Assembly: GCF_016907675.1 (NCBI RefSeq)
Contig: NZ_JAFBCJ010000001.1
Location: 3,720,001-3,784,000 of the forward strand
Source: Geodermatophilus bullaregiensis
Lineage (GTDB): Bacteria; Actinomycetota; Actinomycetes; Mycobacteriales; Geodermatophilaceae
Reading direction: 5' to 3'
DNA: 64,000 bases
Shown here: positions 28,893-37,850 of the stretch, piece by piece
How the letters are laid out: every line of letters begins with the position of its first letter
How positions within the stretch are numbered: position 1 is the stretch's first letter
Position numbers and translations under genes: made by a program
The notes under the pieces: generated by a model
The model's database searches: none
Told to the model about the DNA's origin: nothing
The model's input: the letters and a program-made list of their open reading frames with translations, nothing else

Positions 28893-30694
28893 GTGCACCC
28901 GCCCCGCGGCGGCGCCCGCCGCTGCTGCTGCTCGTGCTGCTCGCCGGCTGGCTCGGCCTCGGTGTCGCCACCGCCGGCCCGGCCGCCGCGCACGCCGAGC
29001 TGGTGTCCACCGACCCGGGGGAGGGTGCCCGCCTCGACGCGGCACCCGACGCGGTGACCCTGCGCTTCACCGAGGGCGTGTCCCTCGGTGCCGGCTACGC
29101 GCGGGTGCTCGGTGAGGACGGTGAGCGGGCCGACACCGGCGCGCCCTCGGTGGACGGCGACACGGTCACCGTCCCGTTGCGCGACGACCTGCCCGACGCC
29201 AGCTACGTCGTCACCTACCGGATCGTCTCGGCCGACTCACACCCGATCAGCGGGGCCTACGCCTTCGTCGTCGGCGACGGCGCGCTGGCCGACGCCGGCT
29301 CGGTGGCCGCCGACCCCGACGTCGACCCGCTGGTGGCCGCGGCGCTGCCGGCCGCCCGGACCCTCGGCTTCGCCGGGCTGGCCGTCGGCCTCGGCGTCCC
29401 GGCGTTCCTCGTGCTGTGCTGGCCGGCGGGATGGGCCTCGCCCCGGATGCGCCGGCTGACCACCGCCGGCCTGGCCGCCGTCGCCGTCGGCGCGGTGCTG
29501 ACCTCCCTGCTGCAGGGGCCCTACGCGGCCGGGGCCGGGCTCGGCTCGCTGCTCGACCCGGCGCTGGTGGCCACCACCGGGTCGTCGGCCTTCGGCCTGA
29601 CCACGCTGGGCCGCGGGGCGCTGGCGCTGCTGCTGGCCGCGCTGCTGGTCCCGCTGTGGCGCCGCGGCAGCGCCCCGACGGCACAGGAGTCGGCCGGTCC
29701 GGCGGTGCTCGCCGGCGGCGTCGTCCTCGCCACCGCCGCGGTGGGACACCCGGTCGCCGGGCCGCTGCCGGTGTTCGCCACCGCGGTCACGGCCGTGCAC
29801 GTGGCGGCGATGGTGCTGTGGCTCGGCGGGCTGGCCGCGCTGCTGGCCGGGCTGGTCCGGCCCGGCGCCCAGGCCGGCGAGCTGGCCGGCGCGCTGCCGC
29901 GGTGGTCGCGGCTCGCGTCGGGCTCGGTGGCCGCGCTGGTGGTCACCGGCGTCGTCCAGTCGGTGCGCGAGGTCGGCTCGCCGACGGCGCTGGTGTCCAC
30001 GACCTACGGCTGGGTGCTGCTCGCCAAGCTCGCGCTGGTGCTGCTGCTCCTCGCCGCCGCCGGGGTCTCGCGGGTGTGGGTGCAGCAGCACCTCGGCGTC
30101 GCCCGGCCCCGGCCGGGCGGGCGGCGGCGGGTGACCGCGCACGCGTTCGCCGCACCGGCCCCCGGCGCCGACGAGCGGGCCGACGAGGGCACCGTCGCCG
30201 CCGCCCGGGTGCGGGCGGCCGCGCAGGCACGCGGCGCGGTCGAGGACGTCGGTCCGCTGCGCCGCTCGGTGCTGGTCGAGGCCGGCGTCGCCGCGGTCGT
30301 GCTCGCGCTGTCGGCGGTCCTGGTCGGCACCCCGCCGGCCCGCGCCACGCTCGCCGAGCCGGTCGACGTCACGCTGCCGCTGCGGTCGGCGGCGGGGGAG
30401 TCCGGCAGCGTGCAGCTGTCGGTCGACCCGGCCCGCCCCGGCGCCAACACCCTGCACCTGTACCTGTTCGACGACGCCGGTCGGCTCGCCCAGCCGGCCG
30501 ACCTGCGCGTCACGCTCACCGAGCCCGAGCAGGAGATCGGCCCGCTCGAGGTCGACCTCGAACCCGCCGGCCCCGGCCACTGGGTGGCCGACGGGATGTC
30601 GATCCCGGGGGCCGGCACCTGGACCGTGGCGGTCAGCGTCCGGCTCGACGAGTTCACCGCCACCACCGCCAGCACCGACTTCCCGGTGCGCTGA
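28889..30694 (+). CDS. CopC-CopD fusion, copper import/resistance protein (YcnJ-like)
   Basis: 601 residues. A signal segment (1-32) leads to mature HAELVSTDPGEGA, whose N-terminal His is the Cu-binding residue of CopC. The CopC beta-sandwich (about 33-130) ends with SADSHPISGAYAFVV. About eight CopD membrane helices follow (150-400), and a C-terminal extracytoplasmic domain of about 120 residues (VDVTLPLRSAAGESGS...) resembles FixH/YtkA-like sandwiches. It overlaps the anti-sigma stop by 4 bp. It would handle copper at the outer face of the membrane. Confidence 0.93.
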   Translation: MSAPAPRRRPPLLLLVLLAGWLGLGVATAGPAAAHAELVSTDPGEGARLDAAPDAVTLRFTEGVSLGAGYARVLGEDGERADTGAPSVDGDTVTVPLRDDLPDASYVVTYRIVSADSHPISGAYAFVVGDGALADAGSVAADPDVDPLVAAALPAARTLGFAGLAVGLGVPAFLVLCWPAGWASPRMRRLTTAGLAAVAVGAVLTSLLQGPYAAGAGLGSLLDPALVATTGSSAFGLTTLGRGALALLLAALLVPLWRRGSAPTAQESAGPAVLAGGVVLATAAVGHPVAGPLPVFATAVTAVHVAAMVLWLGGLAALLAGLVRPGAQAGELAGALPRWSRLASGSVAALVVTGVVQSVREVGSPTALVSTTYGWVLLAKLALVLLLLAAAGVSRVWVQQHLGVARPRPGGRRRVTAHAFAAPAPGADERADEGTVAAARVRAAAQARGAVEDVGPLRRSVLVEAGVAAVVLALSAVLVGTPPARATLAEPVDVTLPLRSAAGESGSVQLSVDPARPGANTLHLYLFDDAGRLAQPADLRVTLTEPEQEIGPLEVDLEPAGPGHWVADGMSIPGAGTWTVAVSVRLDEFTATTASTDFPVR

Positions 30695-30723
30695 TGCTCG
30701 TCGGAGCGAGGAGAAGGAGAACC

Positions 30724-31458
30724 GTGTCCCACCCCACCCTGCGACCGCTGGCCCGTGCCGGCGTCGTCCTGGCCGCCGTGCTGGCCGCCCTGGTCGCGTC
30801 CGTCGTGGTCGCGACCGGCGCGTCGGCCCACGTGACGGTCTCCTCGGACGACGCGGCCGCCGGCGGTTACGGGAAGCTCACCTTCCGGGTGCCCAACGAG
30901 AGCGACACCGCCAGCACCGTGGCCGTGCGCATCTCGGTCCCCGCGGACGCCGCCATGGCCTCCCTGCGGGCCCAGCCGGTGCCCGGCTGGAGCATCTCGA
31001 CGACCGCCGCGCAGCTCCACGAGCCGGTGAGCGTGCACGGGCAGGAGATCAGCGACTACGTCTCCGTGGTGGAGTTCCGCGCCGACCCGGGCGGCGGCGT
31101 CGCGCCCGGCCAGTTCCAGGAGTTCTCCCTGTCGGGCGGCCCCTTCCCGGACGCGGAGTCCCTGAGCTACCCGGTGGTGCAGACCTACAGCGACGGCACC
31201 GAGTCGGCCTGGATCGAGCCGACCGTCGACGGCGAGGCCGAGCCGGAGAGCCCCGCGCCGGTCCTGTCGCTGACGGCCGCGGACGGCGACACGGCGGCGG
31301 CCACCGGCACCGCGGCCGCCGAGGAGCACGCGCACGGCGACGAGGTGAGCGGCCAGCCGGCCGGCCTGGCGCTGTTCCTGGCCATCCTCGCGCTGGCCGT
31401 CGGGCTCGCGGGCGTCGTCCTCGGCTACCGCGCGGGCCGACGTACCGTGTCCTCGTGA
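30724..31458 (+). CDS. YcnI (DUF1775) copper-binding membrane protein
   Basis: 244 residues. Sec signal ending ATGASA, then mature HVTVSSDDAAAGGYGKLTFRV: the N-terminal His-Val start of YcnI, known to bind Cu(II). The domain continues to about residue 175 with conserved tryptophans (VPGWSIST, SAWIEP). A linker rich in Ala/Glu/His (EEHAHGDE) leads to a C-terminal membrane helix. GAAGGAGA before the GTG. Partner of the preceding CopCD protein. Confidence 0.93.
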   Translation: MSHPTLRPLARAGVVLAAVLAALVASVVVATGASAHVTVSSDDAAAGGYGKLTFRVPNESDTASTVAVRISVPADAAMASLRAQPVPGWSISTTAAQLHEPVSVHGQEISDYVSVVEFRADPGGGVAPGQFQEFSLSGGPFPDAESLSYPVVQTYSDGTESAWIEPTVDGEAEPESPAPVLSLTAADGDTAAATGTAAAEEHAHGDEVSGQPAGLALFLAILALAVGLAGVVLGYRAGRRTVSS

Positions 31459-32120
31459 TCCCTCCCGCTCGCGGCCGGCTCGCCGCGCTGCTCCTCGCCG
31501 TCGGCCTCGCGGTCAGCGCCTGCGGGGCCGACGGCGACACGGCCTCGGCCGACGAGGGCCACGACCACTCCGGCGGCGCGGCCGCCTCGCTGGAGGGCCC
31601 GGGCGACGAGTACGCCGGCATCGACCTGCGCGACCCCTACCAGCGGCCGTCGTTCACCCTCACCGACACCTCGGGCGCGGCCTACGACTTCGCGTCCGCG
31701 ACGGCGGGGCGGCCGACGCTGCTGTTCTTCGGCTACACGAACTGCCCGGACATCTGCCCCACGACCATGGCCGACGTCGCCCTCGCCCTGCGCGACGTCG
31801 ACCCGGCGCTGGCCGAGCAGGTGCAGGTGGTGTTCGTCACCACCGACCCGGCGGCCGACACCCCCGAGGTGCTCGCCGAGTACCTGGCCCGCTTCGACGC
31901 CGACCTGCCCACCCGCTTCGTCGGGCTGACCGGCGCGCAGGACGTGATCGACCAGGCGCAGCTGTCGGCCGGGGTGCCGCTGGCGGAGGACGCCGGCCGG
32001 CTGCACAGCTCGCTGCTGCTGCTGTACGGCGCCGACGACCAGGCGCACGTCGCCTTCGACGCCGGCAACACCTCCCGCGACATCGCCGGCGACCTGGACG
32101 CGGTCGCCTCCGCGGCCTAG
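31455..32120 (+). CDS. SCO1/SenC family copper chaperone lipoprotein
   Basis: 221 residues. A lipobox (AVSACG) marks a lipoprotein after the signal. The thioredoxin fold carries the copper-binding CxxxC in YTNCPDICPTTMAD, and the distal His is in GRLHSS. SCO proteins deliver copper to the CuA site of cytochrome oxidase or guard thiols. The GTG at 31455 overlaps the ycnI-type stop by 4 bp. Confidence 0.93.
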   Translation: MIPPARGRLAALLLAVGLAVSACGADGDTASADEGHDHSGGAAASLEGPGDEYAGIDLRDPYQRPSFTLTDTSGAAYDFASATAGRPTLLFFGYTNCPDICPTTMADVALALRDVDPALAEQVQVVFVTTDPAADTPEVLAEYLARFDADLPTRFVGLTGAQDVIDQAQLSAGVPLAEDAGRLHSSLLLLYGADDQAHVAFDAGNTSRDIAGDLDAVASAA

Positions 32121-32122
32121 CC

Positions 32123-33205
32123 GTGGTGCGCCCGTCGGCGGCCGGCCGCCTGGTCGTCGTCGTCCTGGGGGTGCTGGCCTGGCTGGCCCTGGCCGGGCCG
32201 GCCGCGGCACACGTCGGCGGGGGCGCCGCCGGCAGCGACTTCGACGGCCGGGTGACCTCGGTGCAGCCGGCGGTGGCCGGCGTGGACGTCCGGGTGCTGC
32301 AGTTCGGCGACGAGCTCGAGGTGGTCAACACCACCGGCACCGAGGTGACGGTGCCGGGTTACTCCGACGAGCCCTACCTGCGGATCGGCCCGGACGGCGT
32401 CTGGCGCAACGCGCACAGCCCGGCCACCTACATCAACCTCGACCGTTACGGCCGGGTGACCCTGCCGCCGGAGGCCGACCCCGCGGCCGAGCCGGAGTGG
32501 GTGCAGGTGTCCACCGAGCCGCAGTACCTGTGGCACGACCACCGCACGCACTGGATGAGCGAGGGGCAGCTGCCCCCCGTCGTCGCGGCCGACCCGACGC
32601 GGTCGCACACCGTGTCGGAGTGGACCGTCCCGATGGCGCACGGGACGACGGCGGTGACCGTGCGGGGCGAGCTCACCTGGAGCCCGCCGCCGGCACCGGC
32701 GCTGACCTGGACGCTGCACCTGGCGCTGGCCGCCGTCGTCGCCGCCACCGGGCTGCTGGCCCGGACGCCGCGGCCGCTGGTCGCGGCGCTGGCCCTGGGC
32801 GGGGCCGCGGCGCTGTGGCACGCGGCCGCCACGCCGGAGCCGCCGGTGACGGTGTCCTCGCACGCCGCCGCGGTGGTCTCGGCCCTGCTGCCGGCGGTCA
32901 CCGCGGCGCTGGTGGCCGTGCTGGGGGCGGCGGCCGCCCGCCGTGGCCGCGGCGTGGTGGCCGGGCTGTGCGCCGTCGTCCTGGGGTGGCTGCTGCTGGT
33001 GCAGGGCCTGCCCGACGTCGACGTGCTGTGGAGCGCGAACGTGGTGAGCAACGGCCCCGACGTGCTGGCCCGGGTCGCCGTCGGCGTGCTGGTGGCCGGC
33101 GGCGCCGGGCTGGTCGCCGCCGGGCTGGCCGCCGCGCGCCGGTTCCGCGACCCCGAGCGCACCGGCTCCGGTCGCCCGGCACCGGAGCCCCAGCCGGTCG
33201 GCTGA
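32123..33205 (+). CDS. Membrane protein of copper operon, unknown function
   Basis: 360 residues. Signal peptide (1-29), an extracytoplasmic domain (30-190) with WRNAHSPATYINLDRYGR and LWHDHRTHWM, the latter a His-rich segment able to bind metal, then about five membrane helices and a polar tail. It starts 2 bp after the SCO stop, so it belongs to the operon. I know it only as a conserved hypothetical that travels with CopC/YcnI/SCO genes. Confidence 0.8.
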   Translation: MVRPSAAGRLVVVVLGVLAWLALAGPAAAHVGGGAAGSDFDGRVTSVQPAVAGVDVRVLQFGDELEVVNTTGTEVTVPGYSDEPYLRIGPDGVWRNAHSPATYINLDRYGRVTLPPEADPAAEPEWVQVSTEPQYLWHDHRTHWMSEGQLPPVVAADPTRSHTVSEWTVPMAHGTTAVTVRGELTWSPPPAPALTWTLHLALAAVVAATGLLARTPRPLVAALALGGAAALWHAAATPEPPVTVSSHAAAVVSALLPAVTAALVAVLGAAAARRGRGVVAGLCAVVLGWLLLVQGLPDVDVLWSANVVSNGPDVLARVAVGVLVAGGAGLVAAGLAAARRFRDPERTGSGRPAPEPQPVG

Positions 33206-33212
33206 CGAAGGA

Positions 33213-33264
33213 CCCCGCTGCCCCCCACCACTCGCTCCGCTCGCGGCGGGCCCCTGCAGCGGGG
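33213..33264. terminator. Hairpin between convergent operons
   Basis: CCCCGCTG (33213-33220) pairs with CAGCGGGG (33257-33264) across a 36-base loop, between the convergent copper and polyol operons. Confidence 0.45.
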
Positions 33265-33273
33265 CCGTTCCAG

Positions 33274-34092
33274 CTAGTCGCTACTGCTGGGCACCGGGTG
33301 CAGGTGCAGGCGCGCGCTGGACAGCATCGCGTTGGCCCGGTCGAGGTCGGCCTCGAAGTCGACCTCCACGGCGGCGAACCGGGAGATGTCCAGCGGCCGG
33401 AACCGCAGGCCCGCCTCGGCGATCGCCGTCTCCATGCCGCGCTCGAAGTAGTCCTGGTCGCCGACGGCGTCCAGGTGCTCGACGAGGGTGGCCTTGTCCG
33501 CCGCGGACACGTAGTTGATGCCCACCGCCTCGCCGAGCCCGCCGGTCACCGTCTTCGACAGCCCGGCGATGAAGCCGTCCGCGTCGAGGGTGTACTTGAC
33601 CTCCTCCTCGGCGACGGTGGAGGTGTCGACGCACACGAAGCTCTCGTCGGCCTGCAGCGCGGGCAGCACGGCCTCCAGGACGGCGGCGTCGAACACGACG
33701 TCGCCGTTGAGCCACAGCGCCCCGCCCTCGCGGGTGGTCCGCAGCCCGCGCAGCAGGCTCTTGGACGTGTTGGTCCGCGCGAAGTGCGGGTTGTAGGCGA
33801 AGCGCAGGTCCGGCGCGGCCTGCATGAGCAGCTCGCACTGGAAGCCGACGACCGCGGTGACGTCGACGGCCGGGCCGAGCACCTGCTCGAGCGTGTCGAG
33901 CTGGCGGTGCAGGATGCTCCGCCCGTCGACCAGCGGGGTCAGCGGCTTGGGCAGCGGCCGGCCCAGGCGGGTGCCCATCCCGGCGGCCAGGATGACCACC
34001 TGGACGGGGACCGGCCGCGGGCGGGCGCCTGGCCGCGCAGCGAGCATCCTGCCGTGCAGTTGGGCGGTCTTCGCGAGGTCAGCGATGCGCAC
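33274..34092 (-). CDS. Nucleotidyltransferase, CTP:alditol/choline-phosphate type
   Basis: 272 residues. The NTP-transferase motif VVILAAGMGTRLG (33-45) and the following PKPLTPL are intact; the metal-binding Asp is in LWLNGDVVFD. It most resembles the small LicC/Mnp1-like cytidylyltransferases rather than glucose-1-phosphate enzymes, but base specificity is an inference. A GTG start at 34092 with GAGGAGG upstream overlaps the polymerase stop by 14 bp. It is the last gene of a four-gene operon and would make the CDP-activated alditol. Confidence 0.82.
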   Translation of the reverse strand: MRIADLAKTAQLHGRMLAARPGARPRPVPVQVVILAAGMGTRLGRPLPKPLTPLVDGRSILHRQLDTLEQVLGPAVDVTAVVGFQCELLMQAAPDLRFAYNPHFARTNTSKSLLRGLRTTREGGALWLNGDVVFDAAVLEAVLPALQADESFVCVDTSTVAEEEVKYTLDADGFIAGLSKTVTGGLGEAVGINYVSAADKATLVEHLDAVGDQDYFERGMETAIAEAGLRFRPLDISRFAAVEVDFEADLDRANAMLSSARLHLHPVPSSSD

Positions 34093-35209
34093 TGTGGTCC
34101 CCTCCTCGGGTCGTCGGAGCTGCGCCGGCGGGGGATCCGCCGGGCGGGAAGAACAGGTCGAGGACGCGCTCGGTGGCGTGCCCGTCCTCGAGGGCGGTGA
34201 AGGTCTCCCGGAACCGCGCGTAGCGCTCGGCGTGCGCGGCGGTGACCCGGTCGAGGTCGGCGACGGCGTCGACGAGCTCGCGGCTGGTCGCCAGCAGCGG
34301 CCCCGGCGCCACCTCCTCCAGGTCGAAGTAGAAGCCGCGCAGCCGGTCGCGGTACTCGGCCAGGTCGTAGGTGAAGAGCAGGATCGGCTTGCCGGTGATG
34401 GCGAAGTCGAACATCGTCGACGAGTAGTCGGTGACCAGCAGGTCCGCCGCCAGGTACAGGTCGCGGATGTCCGGGTAGGCGGACACGTCCCGCACCGGCA
34501 TGCCCTCGATCGGCTCGAGCCGGTCGGAGACCATGCTGTGCAGCCGCAGCAGCAGCACGTGGTCCCCGCCCAGCCGGGCGCTGAAGTCGGCGAGGTCGAC
34601 GGGGAAGTCGAAGTCCTTCGCGCCGGTGCCCTCGAAGACCAGGTCGTCGCGCCAGGTGGGCGTGTAGAGGACGACGCGGGTCCCCTCGCCGATGCCCAGC
34701 TGTGCCCGCACCTGCGCGCGCACCTCGTCGCGCCGCGGGCTGGAGAGCAGGTCGTTGCGGGGGTAGCCGGTCTCGTGCACCGGGCCGGTGAAGCCGAAGG
34801 CCTGCCGGAACCGCGGCGTGCTGACCGGGTTCGGCGACAGCAGCGCGTCCCAGCGGGCGATGTCGTGCTCCAGGTAGGCCAGCCGGCCCTCCGGCGCCCA
34901 GAGGACGTCGTTGTGGATCCGCTTGAGCGGCGTGCCGTGCCAGGTCTGCAGGTAGAGGGTGTCCGGCCGCTTCTCCCAGTCCAGGGGCACGTGGTCGTTG
35001 GACAGCACGACGTCGGCGGACTCGAGCGCGGCGATGCTCTCCGGGCTGCCGAAGGGGATCGTCTCGACGCCGGCCGGGAAGGCGTCCTCGGCGACGCTCG
35101 AGGTCAGCCAGGTGTGGGTGACGTCGTCGCCGCGGGCCACGAGTGCCTCGTAGACGGCGCGGGGGCTGTCGGAGAACAGCCCGCGGAAGCTGCTGTAGAC
35201 GATCCTCAT
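34079..35209 (-). CDS. CDP-glycerol glycerophosphotransferase-like polymerase (TagF/TarF type)
   Basis: 376 residues from ATG at 35209 with GGGAGGAG before it. The C-terminal catalytic half carries TWHGTPLKRI and VTDYSSTMFDFAITGKPIL (about 257-276), with RDRLRGFYFD after, the signature of poly(alditol-phosphate) transferases. It would transfer an alditol phosphate from a CDP donor to a wall polymer at the inner membrane face. The start overlaps the HAD stop (ATGA), so it is translationally coupled. Confidence 0.9.
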   Translation of the reverse strand: MRIVYSSFRGLFSDSPRAVYEALVARGDDVTHTWLTSSVAEDAFPAGVETIPFGSPESIAALESADVVLSNDHVPLDWEKRPDTLYLQTWHGTPLKRIHNDVLWAPEGRLAYLEHDIARWDALLSPNPVSTPRFRQAFGFTGPVHETGYPRNDLLSSPRRDEVRAQVRAQLGIGEGTRVVLYTPTWRDDLVFEGTGAKDFDFPVDLADFSARLGGDHVLLLRLHSMVSDRLEPIEGMPVRDVSAYPDIRDLYLAADLLVTDYSSTMFDFAITGKPILLFTYDLAEYRDRLRGFYFDLEEVAPGPLLATSRELVDAVADLDRVTAAHAERYARFRETFTALEDGHATERVLDLFFPPGGSPAGAAPTTRGGDHSAHR

Positions 35210-36003
35210 GGGGCTCCTCCCGGAGTGGCGGTCACGTCCCGGCCGGCGAGGACGGGCAGCAGCAGGTCGGCGAGCTCCTGCCAGGACGTGACGACGACCA
35301 GCACGCCGGCCTCCCGCAGTGCGGCCTCCCGGTCGGCGCGCTCGGCCGGCTGGACGAAGAGCAGGTTGCCCACCGTAGGGCAGCCCGCCCGCACCGCCGA
35401 CAGGGCACCGGGCACGGAGTCCTCGACCGCCAGGCCGGCCGCCGGGGCGATGCCCAGCTGTGCGCAGGCGTGCAGGTAGACGGCCGGGTCGGGCTTGCTG
35501 GTGGGCGTCGGGAGGGAGTCCTCGGCGCTGAAACGGGCCGCCGGCGGGATGAGCTCGTCGAGCCCGGTGGCGGTGAAGCAGGCGGCCAGGCGGCCCAGCG
35601 CGCTGGAGCTCACCGCGGCCAGCCGGAGGTGCGCAGCCAGCGCGGTGAGGGCGGACGTCGTCGGCTCGTGCGGGCGCAGGTGCTCCCCGAGGTACGCCGT
35701 GACCGCGCGGCGCTCCTCGGCCACCCACGGCTCGACGTCGACCTCGGGCCGGCCCGCCTCGGCGGCCAGCCGCCGCGACGTCGTCCGGAAGTTCATGCCG
35801 GTGGTGGCCAGGCGCAGCTCCTCCGGGGTGAACCGGCGCTCGTCGCCGAGCTCGCCGAGGAAGCGGTTGGTCACCTCCGCGGAGGCGACGAAGGCCGGCT
35901 CCTCGGAGGGGAAGAGGTTGCCGTCGGCGTCGCAGAGCAGGGTGGTGAGGCCGGCGACGACGTCCCGGGGGAGGGCCGTCGCGGCCGTGCGGAGAGCGCT
36001 CAC
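35206..36003 (-). CDS. HAD-superfamily phosphatase, subfamily IA
   Basis: 265 residues from a GTG at 36003. Motif I is LLCDADGNLFPSE (nucleophile Asp25, general acid Asp27). A helical cap follows, then motif II (SSSALGR), the motif III Lys in SKPDPAVY and motif IV EDSVPGAL. It dephosphorylates a small sugar or polyol phosphate, or acts as a phosphoglycolate-type enzyme. Both ends overlap neighbouring genes by 4 bp. Confidence 0.88.
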   Translation of the reverse strand: MSALRTAATALPRDVVAGLTTLLCDADGNLFPSEEPAFVASAEVTNRFLGELGDERRFTPEELRLATTGMNFRTTSRRLAAEAGRPEVDVEPWVAEERRAVTAYLGEHLRPHEPTTSALTALAAHLRLAAVSSSALGRLAACFTATGLDELIPPAARFSAEDSLPTPTSKPDPAVYLHACAQLGIAPAAGLAVEDSVPGALSAVRAGCPTVGNLLFVQPAERADREAALREAGVLVVVTSWQELADLLLPVLAGRDVTATPGGAP

Positions 36004-37577
36004 CGGGCGTCCGCGGCGGTGGCGGCGGAGGTGGCGGAGGTGGCGGAGGCGACGGTCGCCCGCACGCCGTCCCGCTCGAACCGGCACAGCACGGCGGCGA
36101 GCTCGTCGGCGAAGCCGGGCACGCGGCCGAGGTCGCCGAACACCGGCTCGTCGGCCAGCAGCGGCCGCGGGTCGGTGCCGCCGGCACGTGCGAGTGCCTG
36201 CAGGTGCGGCCCGCAGTCGTCCTCCACCGGCAGCGGGTGGCCGGCGTCGTCGGTCCGCTGCAGCCAGCGCACCCACCCGGCGACGGCGAGGGTGAGCAGC
36301 GCGTGCGGGCGGCCCTGTGCCAGCGCCTCGCGCAGCGAGGGCAGCAGGTGGTGCGGCAGCTTGGTCGAGCCGCGGCGGCAGAGCCGGGAGAGCCGGTCGG
36401 CGATGGCCGGGTTGGCGAAGCGCTGCAAGAGCACCGCCTTGTACTCGGCGAGGTCGACGCCCTCCGGGCACGGGATCAGCGGGGTGACCTCGTCGTCCAT
36501 GAGGGCGGTGACGTAGCGCGCGAAGACCGGGTCGCCCATCAGCTCGTCGATGCGCTCGTAGCCGGCGAGGACGCCGAGGTAGCCCAGCGCCGAGTGGCTG
36601 GCGTTGAGCAGCCGGGTCTTCATCAGCTCGTGCTCGGTGACGTCGCGGACGAACCGGACGCCGACCCGGTCCAGCGGCGGCCGGCCGTTGCAGAAGACGT
36701 CCTCGATCACCCACTGGGAGAACGGCTCGGTGATCACCGGCCAGCGGTCGTCGATGCCGTGCCGGGCGGCCACGGCGGCCCGCTCCTCCGGCGTGGTCTG
36801 CGGCGTGATCCGGTCGACCATGCTGCTCGGGAAGGCCACCCGGTCGGCGATCCAGCGGGCGAGCACCTCGTCGCGCAGGGCGGCGAACCCCACGACGGCG
36901 GTGCGGGTGGCGTCGCCGTTGCGGTGCAGGTTGTCGCAGGACAGGACCGTGAAGGGGGCGGTGCCCGCCCGCCGGCGGCGGTCGAGCGCCTCGACGAGGA
37001 GACCGAAGACGGTGCGCGGGGCGCCGGGGGAGGCGAGGTCGTGCTCGACGTCGTCGTCGGGGGTGAAGGCCCCGGTGGTGGGGTCGAGCAGGTAGCCCGC
37101 GCCGGTGATGGTCATCGTCACGATGCGGGTGCGCGGGTCGGCCAGCCGGTCGAGGACGGCGCCGGGGGCGTCGGGCGCGAACAGGTAGTCGGTGAGGACG
37201 CCGACGACGCGGGCGCGCTCGCCGTCGGGGCTGCGCTCGACGACGGTGTAGAGGTTGTCCTGGGGCGCGAGCGCCTCCTGCATGAGACGGGCCCGCAGGC
37301 CGACGCCGACGACGCCCCACTGGTCGGAGATCCGCCGCTCGGCGACCTCGTCGAAGTAGGTGAGCTGGTGGGCGCGCGAGAAGCCGCCGACGCTCAGGTG
37401 CACGACGGCCGGCACGAGCGCCGAGCGGTCGTAGGTGGGGACGGTGAGCCGGGTCCCGTGCTGCTCGAGCGTCGCGGCCGTCAGCGGCCGGATGCCGACG
37501 ACGGGAGCCGCCGCCGGTGCCGCAGCGACCGTGCCGGACCGCGGGTCGTCCCGCGGGGGGCGCTCGGGCAGTGCCAT
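36000..37577 (-). CDS. Mannitol dehydrogenase family polyol dehydrogenase
   Basis: 525 residues of the long-chain polyol dehydrogenase family (mannitol 2-dehydrogenase, fructuronate reductase, altronate or arabinitol enzymes). Seen: the N-terminal Rossmann entry VVHLSVGGFSRAHQ, CDNLHRNGDATR and the catalytic segment KTRLLNASHSALGYLG with its Lys/Asn/His. ATG at 37577 is the likely start; AAGGA lies further off than usual (about 15 bp). It is the first gene of the operon and would supply the alditol by reducing a ketose. Confidence 0.9.
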   Translation of the reverse strand: MALPERPPRDDPRSGTVAAAPAAAPVVGIRPLTAATLEQHGTRLTVPTYDRSALVPAVVHLSVGGFSRAHQLTYFDEVAERRISDQWGVVGVGLRARLMQEALAPQDNLYTVVERSPDGERARVVGVLTDYLFAPDAPGAVLDRLADPRTRIVTMTITGAGYLLDPTTGAFTPDDDVEHDLASPGAPRTVFGLLVEALDRRRRAGTAPFTVLSCDNLHRNGDATRTAVVGFAALRDEVLARWIADRVAFPSSMVDRITPQTTPEERAAVAARHGIDDRWPVITEPFSQWVIEDVFCNGRPPLDRVGVRFVRDVTEHELMKTRLLNASHSALGYLGVLAGYERIDELMGDPVFARYVTALMDDEVTPLIPCPEGVDLAEYKAVLLQRFANPAIADRLSRLCRRGSTKLPHHLLPSLREALAQGRPHALLTLAVAGWVRWLQRTDDAGHPLPVEDDCGPHLQALARAGGTDPRPLLADEPVFGDLGRVPGFADELAAVLCRFERDGVRATVASATSATSAATAADAR

Positions 37578-37850
37578 CGAGGCATCGGGTCCTTCCTGCT
37601 CGGGGCCCTGCGCGGGCCGTGCTCGTGCCGGTGCGGCCTGGGTGCGCCGCTCCCACGGGGTGGGGCGCGCCCGGGGCCGCACTGAGATGATCATGGGACC
37701 ACGCCGGTGTCGTCGTCTGCACCCGGGAGGTGCAACGGCCGGTGTACCTGCGACGTCCCCGGCGGGTCGTCCGCGGCGGACCGACGGCGATCCGTTCCCG
37801 CAGCCGTCCAGGCCGCGCGGTGGCGCTCGTCGGACCGGCGCGCGCTTTTT
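37578..37850. other. Divergent promoter region between polyol operon and riboswitch
   Basis: About 270 bp upstream of both the polyol operon (minus strand) and the riboswitch-peptidase unit (plus strand). No protein-like frame is convincing. Promoters for both should lie here; I cannot place them with confidence. Confidence 0.4.

Noticed and set aside
29416-30723. Upstream extension of the YcnI frame over CopCD
   Set aside because: Lies inside a clear CopCD gene; the real start at 30724 has a ribosome site and signal peptide.
35210-36187. Long N-terminal extension of the CDP-glycerol transferase frame
   Set aside because: Overlaps the HAD gene; the ATG at 35209 has GGGAGGAG and the family start.
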